64,000 nucleotides of DNA. It comes from Polaromonas hydrogenivorans. GTDB taxonomy: Bacteria; Pseudomonadota; Gammaproteobacteria; Burkholderiales; Burkholderiaceae_C. Under the pieces are notes generated by a model. The model worked only from the letters and a program-made list of their open reading frames with translations, was not told the origin of the DNA and did no database searches. This document shows positions 8,320-18,059 of this stretch, piece after piece (the first letter of the stretch is position 1; every line of letters starts with the position of its first letter). Made by a program: the position numbers and the translations under genes. The stretch is from NCBI RefSeq assembly GCF_040105105.1, contig NZ_CP157676.1, positions 248,001 to 312,000 of the forward strand, read 5' to 3'.

Positions 8320-9952
8320 CGACACCCTATCCGCAGATTTTGTGGTCATCGGCTCGGGCATCATCGGCTCGCTCACCGCGCGCAAGCTGGCCCAGGCCGG
8401 CGCCTCCGTGCTGATCCTGGAGGCCGGCCCGCGCGTTACCCGCGACGAGATCGTGGCGCGCTTTCGCAACTCGCCGCGCCGCAGCGACTGGATGTCGCCC
8501 TATCCGTCGGTAGACTCCGCGCCGCACCCCATCTACCTGCCCAGGGACAACGGCTACCTGGTCCAGGCCGGGCCCTACCCCTACCCGGCCGAGTACATCC
8601 GCATGGTCGGCGGCAGCAGCTGGCACTGGGCGGCCCAGGCCTGGCGCAACGTGCCCAGCGACTTTGAGATCAAAAGCCTCTACGGCGTGGGCGTGGACTG
8701 GCCCTTGAGCTACAACGACCTCGAGCCCTTCTACCAGGAGGCCGAGGACATCATGGGCGTGTCGGGCGCGCCCAACACCGGCTCGCCGCGCAGCAAGCCC
8801 TTCCCCATGGAGCCGGTGGCCGAGGCCTGGGCCATGCGCCGCCTGCGCGAACGGCTGGCGCCGACGTACCAGGTGGTGAGCAACACCACAGCGCGCAACA
8901 GCCGCGGCTATGACGGCCGGCCCGCGTGCTGCGGCAACAACAGCTGCCAGCCGATCTGCCCGATTGATGCGCAATACCACGGCGGTCTGGCGGCCGGCTC
9001 AGCCGAGGCGGCTGGCGTCAAGCTGCTGGCCAACGCCAATGTCTACCAGCTCGAACACGACGGCCAGGGCCGCGTGACGGCGGCGCTGTACTACGACCCC
9101 GGCAAGCAATCCCACCGCGTGAGGGGCAAGACCTTCATCCTGGCGGCCAACGGCATTGAAAGCCCCCGCCTGCTGCTGCTCTCGAGCAGCGACAAGTTCC
9201 CGCGCGGCCTGGCCAACCACCACGACATGGTCGGACGCCACCTGATGGACCACCCCAGCACCTCGCTCACCTTCGACGCGGACGAGGACGTCTGGCTGGG
9301 CCGCGGCCCGCAAAGCCCGAGCTCCATCAACACCATGCGCGATGGCGCCTTTCGCGCCCAGCACGCACCGTACCGGCTCGACTTCACCAACATCTCCCGC
9401 GTGGACAGCGCCAGCGCCAACCTGATCAGCGCCGGCGTCTACGGCATCGAGTTCGAAAAACGGCTTCGCCACTCGGCCGCCCGCGAGATGAACCTCAAGA
9501 ACGTGCTCGAAGTGCTGCCGCGCCCCGAGAACCGCATCACCCTGAGCGCGGACAAGGACACCATGGGCATTCCCAAGCCGCAGGCCCACTACGCGATTGA
9601 CGAGTACACCCGCAAGGGTCACGAGCGCTCCACGCAGGACTTCAAGCGTGTGGCCGAACTCATGGGCGGCACCAACCTGCGGCCCAGCAAGGAAGGCGTG
9701 TTTGCCAACAACCAGCACATCTGCGGCACGCTCAGCATGGGCAGCGATCCGGCCACCTCGGTCTGCGACCAGTGGGGCCGCGCGCACGGGCACGACAACT
9801 TGTTCCTGGCCAGCACCGGCGTGCTCCCGACTTCGGGCACCTGCAACTCGACCGAAAACGCCCTTGCGGTGGCGCTGCGCACGGCGCAGTACATCCTGGC
9901 CGAGCAGGGCAAGGCCGGCGTGGCCAGGCCGGCGTCTTCTAAGTCCAGTTAA
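8312..9952 (+). CDS. GMC-type FAD dehydrogenase, large subunit
   Basis: The 546-residue flavoprotein has an N-terminal Rossmann FAD motif GSGIIGS (residues 14-20) and the GMC C-terminal block with QHICGTLSMG and LPTSGTCNSTENALAVALR near the active site. With the small Tat subunit upstream and the cytochrome downstream it forms a periplasmic three-subunit complex of the gluconate 2-dehydrogenase / sorbitol dehydrogenase class, oxidising a polyol or sugar acid and passing electrons to the quinone pool. The ATG at 8312 is chosen because the FAD motif starts 13 residues later; the longer upstream frame overlaps the small subunit. The substrate cannot be told from sequence. Confidence 0.88.
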   Translation: MADDTLSADFVVIGSGIIGSLTARKLAQAGASVLILEAGPRVTRDEIVARFRNSPRRSDWMSPYPSVDSAPHPIYLPRDNGYLVQAGPYPYPAEYIRMVGGSSWHWAAQAWRNVPSDFEIKSLYGVGVDWPLSYNDLEPFYQEAEDIMGVSGAPNTGSPRSKPFPMEPVAEAWAMRRLRERLAPTYQVVSNTTARNSRGYDGRPACCGNNSCQPICPIDAQYHGGLAAGSAEAAGVKLLANANVYQLEHDGQGRVTAALYYDPGKQSHRVRGKTFILAANGIESPRLLLLSSSDKFPRGLANHHDMVGRHLMDHPSTSLTFDADEDVWLGRGPQSPSSINTMRDGAFRAQHAPYRLDFTNISRVDSASANLISAGVYGIEFEKRLRHSAAREMNLKNVLEVLPRPENRITLSADKDTMGIPKPQAHYAIDEYTRKGHERSTQDFKRVAELMGGTNLRPSKEGVFANNQHICGTLSMGSDPATSVCDQWGRAHGHDNLFLASTGVLPTSGTCNSTENALAVALRTAQYILAEQGKAGVARPASSKSS

Positions 9953-9968
9953 GCAAAAGTGGCTCATC

Positions 9969-11411
9969 ATGATCGACAAAACCCGCTTTTCCTGGCGCAT
10001 TGCCGCACGCTTCAGCGCCCTGGCGCTGGGACTGCTCAGCCTGGGCGCGCTGGCGGCCACCCCCGAAGCTCCCGCAGCGCCCACAACCACCGGCGCGGCC
10101 AACCCGTCCGAGCTGGTCCAGCGGGGCAAGTATCTGGCCATCGCCGGCGATTGCGTGGCCTGCCACACCGCCCCCGGCGGCAAGTCCATGGCCGGCGGCC
10201 TGGCGCTGCCCACGCCGATTGGCGCCATCGTGGCGACCAACATCACGCCATCCAGGACGCACGGCATCGGCCACTACACCGAGCAGCAATTCAGGGACGC
10301 GCTGCGCCAGGGCATTCGCGCCGACGGCCAGCATCTGTACCCTGCCATGCCCTACACCTCGTACGCGAAGGTAAGCGACAAGGATGCGCAGGCCATGTAC
10401 GCCTACTTCATGCAGGGCGTGGCGCCGGTCGATGCCGCGCCGGCGCAGGCCACGGCGCTGCCCTTTCCCTTCAACCTCCGCCTGTCGATGGCCGCGTGGA
10501 ACCTGCTGTTCCTTGACAGCAAGCCCTTTTCCGCCGACGCCAGCAAAAGCGTCGAATGGAACCGCGGCGCCTACCTGACGCGCGGCTTGGGGCACTGCAG
10601 CGCCTGCCACAGCCCGCGCAACAGCCTGATGGCCGAAGACAGCCGGCGTGAGCTGGGCGGCGGCTACGTGGGAAGCTGGTTTGCGCCCAACATCACGTCT
10701 GACGCCAACAGCGGCGTGGGCGGCTGGAGCGTGCAGGAAATCGCCGTCTACATGCGACTGGGCCGAGTCGCCAACAAGGCCCAGGCCGCCGGTCCGATGG
10801 CCGAAGCGGTGGACCACTGCCTGAAGCATCTCACGCCCGAAGACCTGCGCGCCATCGCCGTCTATGTCAAGAACGTGCCCGCCCTGCCCGATGCCGCCGA
10901 CACCAAGCCGGCCCATGGCTGGGGCAGCGCATCCAATGACCTGGGCAGCGTGCGCGGCGTGGCCTGGCCCAAGGACCGCGACCAGCTCAGCGGCGCGCAG
11001 CTCTACGACGCGCACTGCGCCACCTGCCACCAGGCCAGCGGCCAGGGCAGTTTTGATGGCGCGCTGCCGCCGCTGTTTCACAACACGGCCGTCGGGCGCA
11101 GCAACAGCAACAACCTGGTGATGGTGCTGCTCGACGGCGTCGAGCGCGTGGGCGAAACGCCCGAGGTCAAGATGCAGGGCTTTCGTGACGTGATGTCCGA
11201 CGTGCAGATCGCCACCCTCGCCTCCTACCTGACCCAGCAGTACGGCAACCCCGACGTCAAGGTGACGGCCGGCCAGGTCAAGGCGCTGCGGGCGGGCGGT
11301 GCGACGTCCAGTCTGCTCTGGCTGGCGCGCAGTGGCCTGATCGTCGGCCTGCTGGTCATCCTTGCAGGGTTGGCATGGATGCTGCGGAGAAGCAGCCAAC
11401 AGCGCGGCTGA
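9969..11411 (+). CDS. Tri-haem cytochrome c subunit of the dehydrogenase
   Basis: The 480-residue protein has a signal peptide (hydrophobic residues 13-30), three haem-binding CxxCH motifs (CVACH at 62-66, CSACH near 208, CATCH near 350) and a C-terminal membrane helix (LIVGLLVILAGLAWML) that anchors it to the inner membrane. This is the layout of the cytochrome subunit of gluconate and alcohol dehydrogenases, which takes electrons from the FAD subunit to ubiquinone. It starts 16 bp after the flavoprotein stop and closes the operon. Confidence 0.92.
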   Translation: MIDKTRFSWRIAARFSALALGLLSLGALAATPEAPAAPTTTGAANPSELVQRGKYLAIAGDCVACHTAPGGKSMAGGLALPTPIGAIVATNITPSRTHGIGHYTEQQFRDALRQGIRADGQHLYPAMPYTSYAKVSDKDAQAMYAYFMQGVAPVDAAPAQATALPFPFNLRLSMAAWNLLFLDSKPFSADASKSVEWNRGAYLTRGLGHCSACHSPRNSLMAEDSRRELGGGYVGSWFAPNITSDANSGVGGWSVQEIAVYMRLGRVANKAQAAGPMAEAVDHCLKHLTPEDLRAIAVYVKNVPALPDAADTKPAHGWGSASNDLGSVRGVAWPKDRDQLSGAQLYDAHCATCHQASGQGSFDGALPPLFHNTAVGRSNSNNLVMVLLDGVERVGETPEVKMQGFRDVMSDVQIATLASYLTQQYGNPDVKVTAGQVKALRAGGATSSLLWLARSGLIVGLLVILAGLAWMLRRSSQQRG

Positions 11412-11555
11412 ATCATGGCGTGGCACGCTTTGCCATCGAAGGTCAGCGAACAAAGACCTGGATCAAGGGTACTGAAAGTATTCGCAAAAAAATGTCGCCC
11501 AACAGGGCCTCAGCACTGTCGAGCGACATGATCAGGACGTATCAGAAAGCGATTT

Positions 11556-11966
11556 TTAGTTGCCGCGCTTGGCGTCAAGGCTCCAGTCGCCTGCACCCGA
11601 TGCTGCCAGTATGAGCAAGCCGCCCACGATGGCCATGTTCTTGAAGAACATCAGTTGCTGCACCATGGCCTGCTCGGCCGGAACGCCCCAGTAGTTGTGA
11701 AAGAAAAAGCTGGCCACGAGTGTGAAAAAGGCCAGCGCCAAGGCAGCCCAGCGTGTGCCCAGACCAAAAATCAATGCCAGTGAACCGACGATCTCGACGA
11801 CCAGGGCTACGGCTGTGGCGACCTCGGGCATGGGAATGCCGCCGGAGGCGGTGTAGGCGACACTGCCGGCAAAGCCCGTCAGCTTGCCCCAGCCGGCGGG
11901 CAAAAACATCAAGGCAATCAACAGCCGGCCGATGAGCAATAGAGGATTTTTTAGTGAGTCAAGCAT
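11556..11966 (-). CDS. DoxX-family membrane protein (copy 1)
   Basis: The 136-residue protein has four hydrophobic helices and the DoxX pattern FLPAGWGKLTGFAGSVAY and VASFFFHNYW. DoxX proteins help to handle oxidative or sulfur stress at the membrane. I choose the ATG at 11966 because AAGGGAG lies just before it; a TTG at 11984 would add six residues. It follows a pirin gene on the same strand and has a close paralogue at 19117-19527. Confidence 0.85.
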   Translation of the reverse strand: MLDSLKNPLLLIGRLLIALMFLPAGWGKLTGFAGSVAYTASGGIPMPEVATAVALVVEIVGSLALIFGLGTRWAALALAFFTLVASFFFHNYWGVPAEQAMVQQLMFFKNMAIVGGLLILAASGAGDWSLDAKRGN

Positions 11967-12074
11967 GGGAACTCCCTTGTTCAAAAAAGTAAACGGAAAA
12001 ATGATGAATTAAAAAGCGAGGACAGGCAAGTACCAAAACCTGACGCCCATCCCCGCACGCAAGCTGCCGGCGCC

Positions 12075-12776
12075 TCAGGGCGCCAGATCAAACACCAGCA
12101 CTTCGGCCGCTTGGCCATGGGCCAGTTGCAACTGGTTTTCTGATTCGAGCTTGGCCGCATCGCCTTGATGCAGCACCTGCCCGTTGACCTCAAGCTGCCC
12201 GCGAATCAGATGCACATAGATCTTGCGGCGGGGGTCAAGCGCCAGCGTGGCGGCTTCGCTGCCATCGAACAGGCCCGCATACATCTTTGCGTCGGCATGC
12301 ACCAGCACCGAACCCTGCGCGCCATCGGGCGAGGCCACCAGGCGCAGCGCGCCGCGCTTGTCCAGCTCGGGAAACGTTTTCTGCTCGTAGCTGGGAGGAA
12401 TCCCGGTCATGTTGGGCACGATCCAGATCTGCAGGAAATGCGTGGTCTGGCCTTGGGCATGGTTGAACTCGCTGTGCTGCACGCCGGTGCCCGCGCTCAT
12501 GCGCTGCACGTCGCCGGGCGGGATGCCCTTGACGTTGCCCATGCTGTCCTGGTGCGCCAGCTCGCCGCTGAGCACATAGCTGATGATTTCCATGTTCTGG
12601 TGGCTGTGCGTGCCAAAGCCCCGGCCGGCGGCAATGCGGTCTTCATTGATGACGCGCAGGTTGCCAAAGCCCATGTAATCAGGGTCGTAATAGCCTGCAA
12701 AGGAAAAGGAATGAAAAGACTTGAGCCAGCCGTGGTCGGCGTAGCCGCGGTCGCTGGAAACTCTGAGGGTGATCAT
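12075..12776 (-). CDS. Pirin-family protein (YhhW type)
   Basis: The 233-residue bicupin has the metal-binding motifs GTHSHQNMEII (two His) and QHSEF (His and Glu) in the N-terminal cupin. It resembles YhhW, a pirin with quercetin 2,3-dioxygenase activity in vitro. The true role is likely in redox or electrophile response. It stands first in a probable two-gene unit with DoxX; a 15-bp palindrome lies about 90 bp upstream. Confidence 0.88.
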   Translation of the reverse strand: MITLRVSSDRGYADHGWLKSFHSFSFAGYYDPDYMGFGNLRVINEDRIAAGRGFGTHSHQNMEIISYVLSGELAHQDSMGNVKGIPPGDVQRMSAGTGVQHSEFNHAQGQTTHFLQIWIVPNMTGIPPSYEQKTFPELDKRGALRLVASPDGAQGSVLVHADAKMYAGLFDGSEAATLALDPRRKIYVHLIRGQLEVNGQVLHQGDAAKLESENQLQLAHGQAAEVLVFDLAP

Positions 12777-12862
12777 GAGGTGCTCCTTTCAAGGGGCTGC
12801 TGCAATGCCTCTACTTTAGGAGCCCAAGGGGCTTTTGCCGTTGCTGTGAATTGACGAAACCA

Positions 12863-12877
12863 TTCAAATTATTTGAA
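12863..12877. promoter_or_regulatory. Palindrome upstream of pirin, possible operator
   Basis: TTCAAATTATTTGAA is a near-perfect 15-bp palindrome in the 216-bp gap between wrbA (stop) and the pirin start. Its TTCAAAT half resembles the TTCAAAT core seen upstream of azoR at 20230-20242, so the same regulator could bind both. Confidence 0.35.
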
Positions 12878-12992
12878 CGTTAATTGGACTCATCATGCAT
12901 CTGTAGTGGCGCAGAGTCATTCCGGATGCATGCGTCTTTGGGATGCCAGCATTGAGAACTGGCATCGCATGCGTTCAATCGTTCAGATGCGC

Positions 12993-13595
12993 TCAGGCCC
13001 CGAACAACTTGTTGGCCGTTTCAGCGATGAGTTTGCCCTGGAAACGCGCGCCATCGAGCTCGATGGCGCTGGGCTGGCGCTGGCCCTGGCCGCCCGCGAT
13101 GGTGGTCGCCCCGTACGGGCTGCCGCCCACGATCTCGTCCAGCGTCATCTGGCCTTGGTGGCTATAGGGCAGGCCCACAATGATCATTCCAAAGTGCAGC
13201 AAGTTGGTGATGACGGAAAACAGCGTCACTTCCTGCCCGCCATGCTGGGTGGCCGTGGAGGTGAAGGCGCCGCCTACCTTGCCGTGCAGGGCGCCACTCA
13301 TCCACAAACCACCGGCCTGGTCCAGGAAGCTGGCCATTTGCGCCGGCATGCGTCCAAAGCGAGTTGGCGTCCCCACAATGATGGCGTCGTACTGGGGGAG
13401 TTCGTCAATGGTCGCGATGGGGGCGGCCTGTTCGAGTTTGAAATGCGCGCCCTTGGCAATTTCCAGCGGAACGGTTTCAGGTACCCGCTTGATGTCAACG
13501 GTGGCACCCGCAGCGCGTGCGCCTTCAGCCACTGCTTGCGCCATGGTCTCGATATGGCCATAGGTTGAGTAGTAAAGGACAAGAACTTTGGACAT
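12993..13595 (-). CDS. wrbA: NAD(P)H:quinone oxidoreductase WrbA
   Basis: The 200-residue flavodoxin-like protein begins [20 protein letters not shown], the FMN phosphate-binding loop. It also has [19 protein letters not shown] and the family C-terminal region [20 protein letters not shown]. WrbA reduces quinones by two electrons and so prevents semiquinone formation. Length matches E. coli WrbA. It lies downstream of an alpha/beta hydrolase gene on the same strand in the quinone-stress island. Confidence 0.95.
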   Translation of the reverse strand: MSKVLVLYYSTYGHIETMAQAVAEGARAAGATVDIKRVPETVPLEIAKGAHFKLEQAAPIATIDELPQYDAIIVGTPTRFGRMPAQMASFLDQAGGLWMSGALHGKVGGAFTSTATQHGGQEVTLFSVITNLLHFGMIIVGLPYSHQGQMTLDEIVGGSPYGATTIAGGQGQRQPSAIELDGARFQGKLIAETANKLFGA

Positions 13596-13664
13596 GGGAA
13601 CTCTTGGGGGTTTGCGCCTGTAGAAATCGCCGGCAGCATCGCGAAATTCGAAAGCCTCGAGGCA

Positions 13665-14453
13665 TCAATCCGTTTTCGCTGACTCCTTCAACATGGCGTC
13701 AATATACCGGCCACTCCAGGCTGCGATCATTTTCGCGACATAAATGGCATCGCTCTTGCGCGAGAGCAGGTGGTCGGCATCGTCGAGCGAGATAAAGCTC
13801 TTCGGATGCCTGGCAGCGGTAAAAATCTGCATCGCATTGGCGATGTCCACGGTCTTGTCAACCGGCGAGTGCATGACCAACAGCGCCTTGCGCAGGTGAG
13901 CGATTTTTTCGGCCAGATTTTGTTCTGCGGCATCCACCAGGAACTGGCGCTTGATCCGAAACGGCCGCCCGGAGAGTTGCACTTGGGCCTCGCCTTTATC
14001 CTCTATCTCCTCCAGATGGTCGCGAAAAAGCCCGCTGACATGCGAGGGATCACTGGGCGCGCCGATGGTCACGATGGCGCGCACCTCCGGCATGTCCGCC
14101 GCGGCCGCGAGCACAGCGGCACCGCCCAGGCTATGGCCGATCAGGAGCGCCGGCGCGAGGTAGGATTCGCGCAAGTGATTCGCCGCGCCGATCAGATCGG
14201 CCAGGTTGGAGGAGAAGTTGGTGTTGGCGAACTCACCCTCGCTCGCGCCCAGTCCCGTGAAATCGAAGCGCAGCACAGCAATGCCATGGTCGGTCAAGGC
14301 CTGGGCGATCCGGCTCGCGGCAACAACGTCCTTGCCACAGGTAAAGCAGTGCGCAAACAAGGCAAAGGCATGAACAGGACCGTCTGGTGAATCAATCCGG
14401 GCGGCAAGCTTGTGGCCGTCCGATCCGAAAAACTCCGTGCGTTCGACTTTCAT
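13665..14453 (-). CDS. Alpha/beta hydrolase
   Basis: The 262-residue protein has the nucleophile elbow [13 protein letters not shown] and a C-terminal DDADHLL segment with the catalytic His. It resembles the hydrolase half of the fused alpha/beta-hydrolase-OsmC proteins, but no OsmC domain follows. I start it at the ATG at 14453 ([20 protein letters not shown]), where homology starts. It is 69 bp upstream of wrbA, so an ester or thioester linked to redox stress is a reasonable but unproven substrate. Confidence 0.82.
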   Translation of the reverse strand: MKVERTEFFGSDGHKLAARIDSPDGPVHAFALFAHCFTCGKDVVAASRIAQALTDHGIAVLRFDFTGLGASEGEFANTNFSSNLADLIGAANHLRESYLAPALLIGHSLGGAAVLAAAADMPEVRAIVTIGAPSDPSHVSGLFRDHLEEIEDKGEAQVQLSGRPFRIKRQFLVDAAEQNLAEKIAHLRKALLVMHSPVDKTVDIANAMQIFTAARHPKSFISLDDADHLLSRKSDAIYVAKMIAAWSGRYIDAMLKESAKTD

Positions 14454-14852
14454 GCAGAGCCTCTTGAAATCAAAAATAGAGCTGTCTGGCCGACAAAAAT
14501 AGAGTCGCGACATGAAGGCCTCGCGATAGTTCGAGCATTCTTGAGTGCGCATGCGTCAAATGGCATCGTTTCAAAAATCGCCGAAAACGCAAACCCGCTC
14601 GTTCACCTGAATTTTCAGGGGCATGGCTTGCTTCCTCGATCAATCATTTTGACCTTTACTTTTCATAACTTCGAACGCACGGTCATACGGTGTTAAGCAT
14701 GCGCCTGGCTTTCGGGCTTGAGGATTTCCAACGGGAGTCCGGCCTGAATCCACCCCTCAATGCCGCCATTGAGCACGTGGGCCTTGCGGCCACGCTTGTG
14801 CAGTGATTGGGCCGCCTTGACCGCCGAGGCATCGTTCGGGCAGGCACAGTAA

Positions 14853-16175
14853 GGAATCGAGCAAAAATAACTTGGACAATTACATTTGGACGTGCTGATC
14901 GTGCGGCCGCAATCGGTAGTTCCATTCACCGTGAAATTCATCGCGTTCAATCACCAGTGCGGCGAGTTCTTCATCGGAGACTTTTATGCCCGCTGCGTAA
15001 GTGTTTTCATCAAGCGCAGCCTTGATATGCAGTCCCTGGAGGGTGGTCGTGCTTGCAATCAAGTTCACCACCACCTCCCGACTGATCAGCGGGCGACCTC
15101 GCCAATTGGCGGTGATGTGGCAGAACATGCGGTGTTCAATCTTGTTCCATTTGCTGGTGCCTGGCGGGAAGTGACAGACTTGAATCGACAGTTGCTGCTC
15201 GTCGGCTAACCTTTGCAGCTCTTTGCGCCACAGGCGTACCCGGTAACCATTGCTGCCACCGCAATCGGCGGTGATGAGCAAGCGACGCGCTTTGGGGTAC
15301 ACGGCTTGCCCCATCTCAAGCCACCAGCGTCTGATGCTCTGCACGGCAAACTCGGCGGTATCGTGATCAATGCCCACGTTCACCCAGCCGTTGTTGTGTG
15401 TCACGTCATAGACACCATAAGGCGCGACCTTGCCCAACTCAGAGTCAATGAAGTCATAAACCCTGACTTCCTCTGGAGTGCCTGCAGGCTGCCATTCCCG
15501 GCCGGCATTTTTGAAGTCACCGATCAGCTCTTTCTTCTTGGTATCAACCGAAATGACCGGATCTCCCACCGCCTGGTAGGCGGCCACCGTTTTGGCGATG
15601 TGCGAGAACTGCGCGTCCCGATCCTCATGCTTGCCGCCTTCTCGCGTCTTGCGTGTCGATTGCAGGCTGAAGTGCATCTGGCCGAGCAAATCGCAGATCG
15701 TTCGCTGACTCACCTGATGGCCCTTTTCCTTGAGTTCGGCAGCCAGACGGTGCGTGCTCTTGCAGGTCCAGCGCAGGGGTGACATCGGGTCGCCGCGCGA
15801 GGTGGGCTCGACCAGGGCGTCAAGGTCGCCGAGCAAGCTGGCATCCTTGTCTGCCAGCTTCTTGCGCCCCCCGCCGGTGGCCCGAACGCGTGGGCGACTA
15901 CGCGCTTTACTCATCGGCGACAGCACTGGCGCAGCCGCTTTGAGTTCCGATAGCCCTGCGTGTATTGTTGTTCTCGACATGCCAATGGCCTTGGCAACCG
16001 TGCTGACCCCGCCGCGCCCAAGGCTGCGCGCTTCCGCCGCTGCCCACACACGCAAGGCAGCCTCGTCCAGTCGACTCGACAGCGCTTGATATTTGGCTTC
16101 TATTGTGCTCATGTCGCTCATGATCCAACAATAGTAAAAATACTGGATTTGTTCAAGTTATTTCTACTCGATTCC
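14853..16175 (-). mobile_element. ISAzo13-family insertion sequence, complete
   Basis: The 1323-bp element has terminal inverted repeats of about 27 bp, beginning GGAATCGAGCAAAAATAACT at the left and GGAATCGAGTAGAAATAACT at the right (read inward), and a 3-bp duplication TAA (14850-14852 and 16176-16178). It carries one transposase gene and interrupts the DedA-rhodanese gene. Confidence 0.93.
14880..16121 (-). CDS. ISAzo13-family transposase
   Basis: The 413-residue protein has an N-terminal helix-turn-helix region (GRGGVSTVAKAIGMSRTTIH) and a catalytic core with VISVDTKKKELIGDF, LLITADCGGSNGYR and KWNKIEHRMFCHI, which fit the acidic residues of the family. Length is normal and there is no interruption, so the copy is probably active. 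A second, partial relative lies at the left window edge. Confidence 0.93.
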   Translation of the reverse strand: MSDMSTIEAKYQALSSRLDEAALRVWAAAEARSLGRGGVSTVAKAIGMSRTTIHAGLSELKAAAPVLSPMSKARSRPRVRATGGGRKKLADKDASLLGDLDALVEPTSRGDPMSPLRWTCKSTHRLAAELKEKGHQVSQRTICDLLGQMHFSLQSTRKTREGGKHEDRDAQFSHIAKTVAAYQAVGDPVISVDTKKKELIGDFKNAGREWQPAGTPEEVRVYDFIDSELGKVAPYGVYDVTHNNGWVNVGIDHDTAEFAVQSIRRWWLEMGQAVYPKARRLLITADCGGSNGYRVRLWRKELQRLADEQQLSIQVCHFPPGTSKWNKIEHRMFCHITANWRGRPLISREVVVNLIASTTTLQGLHIKAALDENTYAAGIKVSDEELAALVIERDEFHGEWNYRLRPHDQHVQM

Positions 16176-17153
16176 TAAGTGACGACTTGCGCATCGGCAG
16201 GCCAATCCATGAGGCAGTCACCGTCCAGCATGGCGAGTTCAACGTGCCGAGCGCCCGCTATCCCCTCCCCCAAGGGAAGGCCCGCCCCTGCGGCACGGAC
16301 ATCCAAAACGACCACTTGCGCACCGTCGCGCATCAGTTGCGCCAGCTCAGCAGGCTGTATTTGTGGCAGCTTGGCCTTCAGGCGTGACAGACTCAGACGC
16401 CGATAAACCCGCAACGCGATGTAGAGACTGAACAAGATTCCGACCACTGCAAGAGCAGCGTTGCCCAGTTCACCCAGAACCGTCAGCAGACTTTGGATCT
16501 GACTGTGAAACACGATGCCCAAGGCAATACCGCTGCCCGCCCACAAGGCCGATCCTGCCAGATTGAAAATCACGAAGGTCCGGGTACTCATGCCCAGCGC
16601 ACCAGCCATGGGGGGGGGGGCGAGTGTGGAGAGTCCCGGCACGAACTTCGAAATCACCAGGGTAGCCACGCCGCTGCGGGCGAAACTCAACTCACTTTGT
16701 CGAACACAGGAATCGGGGGAAATCGAAATTTTGCACAGCAGCGACAGAACCCGCTGGCCGTGACGACGGCCAGCCCAGAACCAGATCAAATCCGCCAGCA
16801 TGGACGCCACCGCTGCGACCGCCAAGGCCAGCACGGCAAAAATGCTGTTGTTAACGCCATCCATGCCAGCCATCAGCAGGAACGGGAAAGCCGGTATGGG
16901 CGCGCCCACCTGCTCAATGAAAACGCCCAGAAACACGGCCAGCAGCCCATACTGGGCAAACAAGTCAACGAAATGATTCACGGTCTGGCTCAAAAAATGA
17001 GCAGCCTGCGTCTTTGGCAGTGCTGCTCAGGTGGGTAGAGGATCTTCAGGATAGCCGTAATCAACTCGATGACTCCGCGCAGATCAGCAGTGCTTGCGGA
17101 TATTCACGGTTGATCAGACACATCAGCCGCTGGACTTCCCCCTTGCTGCGCGA

Positions 17154-18032
17154 TCAGGCAAATTCGCCCAGGCGGCCGTCGCGAAAGTCGCTCAAGGCCT
17201 GGTAGATTTCCTGCTGGGAGTTCATGACGAAGGGGCCGTACTGCGCGATGGGTTCCTTGAGCGGCTGGCCGGAAATCAGCAATACCCTGGCGTCGGCGCC
17301 GGCCTCGATCAACACGCCATCGGCTTCGGTCTCATTGGCAAGGATGGCCATTCGTTGCGCCGGAACGGCTTTCCCTGAAACAGTGACCTCACCCCTGTAC
17401 ACATAGATAAAGGCGTTGTGCGTGGCAGGAATCGCCTGCTCAAACTGCGCCCCTGCTGGCAAGTGCAGATCAAGGTAAAGCGGCTGGGTGATGTCCCGGC
17501 TCACCGCCCCTTTCACGCCATGGCTTTGGCCGGCAATCACCGTCACCGCGACGCCTTGTGGGGTCACCAGCTTGGGGAGCTGCGCATCCTGGAAGTCGCG
17601 GTACCACGGATCATTCATCTTCTCGCTGCTGTGCAGGTTGAGCCAGAGCTGAAAACCCTCCATCACGCCTTCTTCCTGCTGCGGGATTTCAGAGTGGATG
17701 ACGCCTTTGCCTGCGGTCATCCACTGAACACCCCCGTTCTCAAGCAAGCCCTCATGTCCGGCGCTGTCGCGGTGCAGCATGCGCCCGGCAATCATGTAGG
17801 TCACCGTCTCAAAGCCACGGTGCGGGTGGTCAGGAAAGCCGGCAATGTAGTCATCGGGCTGGTCGCTGCCAAAGGCGTCGAGCATCAGGAAAGGGTCCAG
17901 CCGATGCTGAAGGTTTTGCGTCAGCACCCGGGTGAGCTTGACGCCCGCGCCATCGGAAGTGGCCTGGCCAGCGACCAGGCGCTCCACGGTGCGGGACTGC
18001 TTGACGGTGGGGTTGGCTATCGTTGCGTTCAT
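17154..18032 (-). CDS. Pirin-family protein (copy 2)
   Basis: The 292-residue bicupin carries the metal motifs FPDHPHRGFETVTYM and KGVIHSEIPQ. It is longer than the pirin at 12075 and belongs to the pirin-like group common in proteobacteria, some of which have quercetinase activity. It is the last gene of an azoR-doxX-yqjG-pirin unit (gap of 27 bp from the hydroquinone reductase gene). Confidence 0.9.
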   Translation of the reverse strand: MNATIANPTVKQSRTVERLVAGQATSDGAGVKLTRVLTQNLQHRLDPFLMLDAFGSDQPDDYIAGFPDHPHRGFETVTYMIAGRMLHRDSAGHEGLLENGGVQWMTAGKGVIHSEIPQQEEGVMEGFQLWLNLHSSEKMNDPWYRDFQDAQLPKLVTPQGVAVTVIAGQSHGVKGAVSRDITQPLYLDLHLPAGAQFEQAIPATHNAFIYVYRGEVTVSGKAVPAQRMAILANETEADGVLIEAGADARVLLISGQPLKEPIAQYGPFVMNSQQEIYQALSDFRDGRLGEFA

Positions 18033-18059
18033 GGGAATGCCTTTCTGTATGAAACCGGT

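Larger units (their letters stand above)
14693..16993 (-). pseudogene. DedA-rhodanese fusion gene, split by ISAzo13
   Basis: The upstream part (16993-16176) encodes a DedA/SNARE-associated membrane domain (FLGVFIEQVGAPIPAFPFLL, then FVPGLSTLAPPPMAGALGMS) and the first half of a rhodanese domain (QVVVLDVRAAGAG). The downstream part (14849-14693) encodes the rest, with the rhodanese active-site loop YCACPNDAS. Removing the IS and one TTA copy joins VVT to YCACPND in frame and gives exactly 975 nt (324 residues). The fusion is therefore a recent knockout. A run of 11 C (16610-16620, minus strand) in the DedA part is in frame and adds one Pro. Confidence 0.9.

Noticed and set aside
16610..16620. 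Frameshift in the DedA part at the G/C homopolymer
   Set aside because: The run of eleven leaves the frame open, so it is not a frameshift in this sequence.
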